From NCBI RefSeq assembly GCF_009389715.1, contig NC_052395.1:21428493-21492492 (forward strand): a stretch of DNA of 64,000 bases. Reading direction: 5' to 3'. The DNA is from Phoenix dactylifera. Taxonomy: Eukaryota > Streptophyta > Magnoliopsida > Arecales > Arecaceae. Position numbers and translations under genes: made by a program. Shown one piece after another: positions 59,525 through 64,000 of this stretch (position 1 is the stretch's first letter; each line of letters begins with the position of its first letter). A model generated the notes under the pieces. The model had not been told where the DNA came from. It was given only the letters and a program-made list of their open reading frames with translations, and made no database searches.

Positions 59525-61747
59525 ATGTCCGAGATGGATAGCAATGAAAACATGGCTGAAGTTTCAAGTGTACTTCGTTGTAGTGGTTCTCAAGTAATGG
59601 AGCCTTCTAATACAGATAGCTCTAAAACGAACAGAAAAAGAAGGTCGGAGATATGGAATCATTATTGTGAGGTAGAAAATCAAAAAGACAAGGCTAGATG
59701 CAATTATTGTCATTTTATTTTTTCAGCTGATCCTAAAAATGGGACAAGCCATCTTCACAAACATGCAAATATTTGTAAGGCAAAAAAATATAATGATAAG
59801 AAACAGAAAATATTAATAGGCACCGTGACTTCAAAAGATGGTGTTCCATTGAACGAGTTAGTTCCCTATTCATTTGATCAGGAAAGAAGTCGTGAGGACC
59901 TTGCAAAGATGGTAATTCTACAAGAGATGCCATTTACAACAGTTGAACATCCAGCATTTCAGACCTTTGTTAGGAACCTTAGACCAGAATTTCATATTGT
60001 TTCAAGGACAACATTGTCTTCTGATTGCTTTAAAATTTATGAAAAGGAAAAATGAAGACTTGAAGATTTGTTCAAGATGAACCGTGGAAGAATCAGCTTA
60101 ACATCGGACATGTGGACATCAAATCAAACATTGGGATACATGTGTCTCACTGCACATTATATCACTAATGATTGGAAACTGAAAAAGCATATTATCAATT
60201 TTAAGTTGGTTCCTTCACCACATACAGGCTTAGTCATTAGTGATGCTATAGCTAACTGTATTTTATCTTGGAATATTGAGAAAAGGTTGGGTTCAATCAC
60301 TCTTGATAATTTGTCAGCAAATACAGTTGTAGCAACAGAACTTCAAAAACAATTTAAAAAAGATTTACTTTTGGATGGTAAATTCTTTCATGTGCGTTGC
60401 TGTGCACATATTCTTAATTTGATTGTGAAGGATGGGTTGAAGGTAGCGGAGGGTGCTATTCATAGGATCCGCGAGGCTGTTAAATATATAAAATCATCTC
60501 AAGGAAGGTTGGAATTATTTATGGGAATTGTGAAACAATTCAAGATGAATGGTAAAAAACGGATATGCTTAGATGTACCTACTCGTTGGAATTCTACATA
60601 TCTCATGTTAAATGATGCTATACAATTCAAGGATGTATTTATGCGACTTGTGGCCCGGGATCCTAATTTTGAAGGTGCGCCAACTGAGGAAGATTGGTCT
60701 CAAGGCATCATTATTTGTGACTTCTTAAAGGTTTTTCATCTTATAACTGAAGTTTTTTCACAAACAAAAAATCCAACTGCAAATTTGTATTTCTATGAGA
60801 TTTGGAGAATAAATATGCTCTTGATTGAAGAATCTAGGAGTTCAAATGCAGTTGTGATGATGATGGCTTTAAAGATGCAAGAAAAATTTGACAAGTATTG
60901 GAAGGAATGCTCTCACATTCTTGCTGTAGGGGTTGTCCTTGATCCAAGACATAAGATGAATCTTATTAGATATTGCTTTCAGACAATCCATGGTAATGAT
61001 GATCGTGCTTCATTTGAGATCAACAAAGTGCATGATGTTCTTCAAACTTTGTATGATAATTATGCAATTTTATATGGCACAAATGTCTCTCTTAATCAAG
61101 TGGATGAGAGGGTGTCTACATCCCATGGTGGAAGAGATGAGAATCGTTTTATGCATGGCTATAAAGAATTCATCCATGGAGTACAAGTTACCCAACCATC
61201 TAAGTCAGAATTAGAGACTTATTTGGAAGAGAAGGTATTTTACGATCTCTAATTTGGATGCTTACATTAAAATATTAGTCAATAATACTAATAAAAATGA
61301 CATGCCATTTAATTTTTTGGAGCAGATTCATCCATTAGAAGATCAAAATTTTGACATTCTACAGTATTGAAAATTCAATGAATCAAAATATCCAATATTG
61401 TCTAGGATGGTACGTGATATCTTGGCAATTCCCATTTCTACCGTTGCATCTGAGTCTGCCTTTAGCACTGCTGGCAGGGTTTTGGATGATTTTCGTAGTA
61501 GTCTATCTCCGAATACGGTTGAGGTATTGGTGTGCACACAGGATTGGCTTCGAGACAGCTTGCCTCATCTTGCAGGTTCAATTTCTATAACATTCATAAA
61601 TTTTATCATGCATCAGTTGTACTAGTGCTTTAAAACTTTGAGATTTTTAATTTCATATTTTCTTCATTTGTAGATGATCCACCTTCTCATACAAAATACA
61701 AGATTGAAGATTACGAAACTGTTGTTGATATTAATATCGATGATTAA
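59525..61747 (+). pseudogene. hAT transposase (BED zinc finger, RNase H-like core, hATC dimerisation domain), broken
   Basis: ATG at 59525 (MSEMDSNENM). The BED finger is at 59650-59780: WNHYCEV, RCNYC, then HLHKHANIC. In-frame TGA at 60053 interrupts before the catalytic part, which resumes in frame with RISLTSDMWTS (first acidic region), SITLDNLSANTV and FHVRCCAHILNLIVKDG. Later come DVPTRWNSTYLML and VLDPRHKMN. A +1 frame change lies near 61245, followed by a TGA at about 61368 where family members have tryptophan. The C-terminal hATC block AIPISTVASESAFSTAGRVL is at 61425-61485. A GT-AG intron (61576-61673) leads to a last exon ending with TAA at 61747. Two stops and a frameshift make it inactive. 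It would have cut and pasted the element in the nucleus. Confidence 0.9.
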
Positions 61748-61827
61748 CTTATGCTGGTAAGTAGTAGAGTTCATCTTCATTATTATGCTTACATTTGAAT
61801 TCTCCGATTTGCATCATTTCATGTGAC

Positions 61828-62362
61828 ATGACCACCTACTTGCATCATTATATATGTTGCTATCAGATGTAGGTGCAAGCAAAGAGAAATTTATGATTCC
61901 ATGTGTTCAAGTTAGAAGGATGTATACATTGCATGACAAACCTGTTTACATAACCAGCAAAGACAGCATAACTTCAAAGCTCCTGCACAAACATAAAAGT
62001 GTACTCATTGATGCTTAAACTTTATAATTTTATAGTATAATGATCGTAAACTGATGTTGCTTCTTTGCTTTATGCAGGATGGTGGTAATCTATCTTAACT
62101 AATGGGACAAGTCATCTTCACTGAACATGATGTTGATGTTGATGTTGATGTTGATGTTAATTGCATGATGTTGATGTTGTGATGCATCCTTTTGGATTGT
62201 CATATGGGGTAGAATTTTGCTGTGATGTAGTAAATTGTAATGTTGTGATCCTAAAACTGTGACCCAGGTTGTAATGTTGTTGTTTGGATTGTCCTTTGTC
62301 ATATGGGGTTGAATTTTACTTTGAAAAATCCTGTGATGCTAATACTGTAACCAGCTTTGATT
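61828..62362 (+). repeat. hAT 3' segment, copy 1
   Basis: Nearly identical to 63056-63552. It starts ATGACCACCTACTTGCATC and ends ACCAGCTTTGATT. It contains a (TTGATG)n tract (62127-62160) that is expanded by 38 bases relative to copy 2, plus a few substitutions. Confidence 0.95.
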
Positions 62363-63055
<693 letters not shown>

Positions 63056-63552
63056 ATGACCACCTACTTGCATCATTATATATGTTGCTATCAGATGTAG
63101 GTGCAAGCAAAGAGAAATTTATGATTCTATGTGTTCAAGTTAGAAGGATGTATATATTGCATGACAAACCTGTTTACATAACCAGCAAAGACAGCATAAC
63201 TTCAAAGCTCCTGCACAAACATAAAAGTGTACTCATTGATGCTTAAACTTTATAATTTTATAGTATAATGATCGTAAACTGATGTTGCTTCTTTGCTTTA
63301 TGCAGGATGGTGGTAATCTATCTTAACTAATGGGACAAGTCATCTTCACTGAACATGATGTTGATGTTGTGATGCATCCTTTTGGATTGTCATATGGGGT
63401 AGAATTTTGCTGTGATGTAGTAAATTGTAATGTTGTGATCCTAAAACTGTGACCCAGGTTGTAATGCTGTTGTTTGGATTGTCCTTTGTCATATGGGGTT
63501 GAATTTTGCTTTGAAAAATCCTTTGATGCTAATACTGTAACCAGCTTTGATT
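63056..63552 (+). repeat. hAT 3' segment, copy 2
   Basis: Direct repeat of 61828-62362, offset 1228 bp at the left edge. It has a short TTGATG tract and is followed by the element's remaining 3' sequence. Confidence 0.95.
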
Positions 63553-64000
63553 CTTTATGAATAGCAATTCCAAGTTGCAACTGTTCAAATGTTTATGTTT
63601 TAGATGGAAAGTTGCACCTGTTCAAATGTTTTAGATGCAGGTACTTGCAGTCTCAATGTTGGACAAGTTGATTTTGTTTTAGATCTGAACCTATTTTGAA
63701 TGTAACAGATGGATAAATGTGTTTTGAATAAGCTAGATCTAAACCTGGTTGATCAGTTTGCCTTCAATTTTTTTGGTGAAACGTATTCTGAACCGGTTTT
63801 GAATGTAACAGATATTGAATTGTTGAGCTTGCAGCCTTTATTTTCACGCTTCCAGCCTTTCAGGAGGAATTGTTGAGCTTGCAAAAGGCTTCACCTGATG
63901 GTGAATTGGTGAATCGGTGATGGAGTATTGGAGTTGACAAAATATTGAATTAAAAATGCAAATCCGACCCGGACCCGATCCGGACCCGATCCGGACCCGA
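63553..64000 (+). other. hAT 3' terminal region (incomplete)
   Basis: Non-coding sequence with small internal repeats (GTTCAAATGTTT twice near 63580-63633, and TTGAATGTAACAGAT at 63696 and 63800). It ends in CCGACCCGGACCCG-type subterminal repeats starting near 63965. The terminal inverted repeat lies beyond the window. Confidence 0.7.

Overview
The window is plant nuclear DNA, an angiosperm and probably a monocot; a palm is my guess from overall character, not a proof. Two host genes with ordinary GT-AG introns, polymorphic GA/CT/GAA microsatellites and dense nested LTR retrotransposons of the Copia and Gypsy classes all fit a TE-rich plant chromosome arm. There are no bacterial-style operons, CRISPR arrays or phage genes. 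I traced only two host genes that look intact: a bHLH transcription factor of the bHLH112/123/68 type (+ strand, seven coding exons, 21039-23094, 459 codons plus a stop) and an FQR1/WrbA-type NAD(P)H:quinone oxidoreductase (- strand, four coding exons, 55809-51309, 203 residues). Both have a TATA box at a sensible distance upstream.

Layout. 1-3745: gene-poor, with a decayed U6 snRNA copy near 0.9 kb. 3746-13093: a decayed Copia element with both LTRs and a 5-bp target duplication, split by a rearranged Gypsy chromovirus at about 8817-11929. 13.1-20.8 kb: gene-free, with microsatellites and foldbacks. 20.9-23.1 kb: the bHLH gene. 25.2-25.4 kb: a 5'-truncated LINE with an 11-bp target duplication. 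26398-31315: a complete-structure Copia element (- strand). 31784-32050: a likely solo LTR. 33439-33988: a TRIM (miniature LTR element with primer-binding site). 36031-36421: a tRNA-derived SINE with an 11-bp target duplication. 36528-43503: a Gypsy element with LTRs of about 2.07 kb but a pol gene that stops just after the reverse transcriptase. 43504-45357: an older LTR-like sequence placed head-to-head against it. 45494-50882: a third Copia element (- strand). 51.3-55.9 kb: FQR1. 58.0-64.0 kb: a large hAT-superfamily DNA transposon running off the right edge.

The most interesting region is the hAT element. Between two near-identical copies of about 0.5 kb of its own 3' sequence it carries 693 bp of foreign DNA. 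That DNA contains two exons, with their introns, of a cytosolic ribosomal protein gene (eL43, RPL37A). This is a DNA-level gene-fragment capture (Pack-type transduplication), and the flanking duplication suggests a repair-based mechanism. Two Gypsy elements also carry junctions where an LTR terminus is fused directly to internal pol sequence, once inverted and once direct; these look like products of self-integration or of template switching. All transposon genes seen are interrupted except one 500-residue RT-RNase H frame in the second Copia element, and many of the interruptions are consistent with C-to-T decay.
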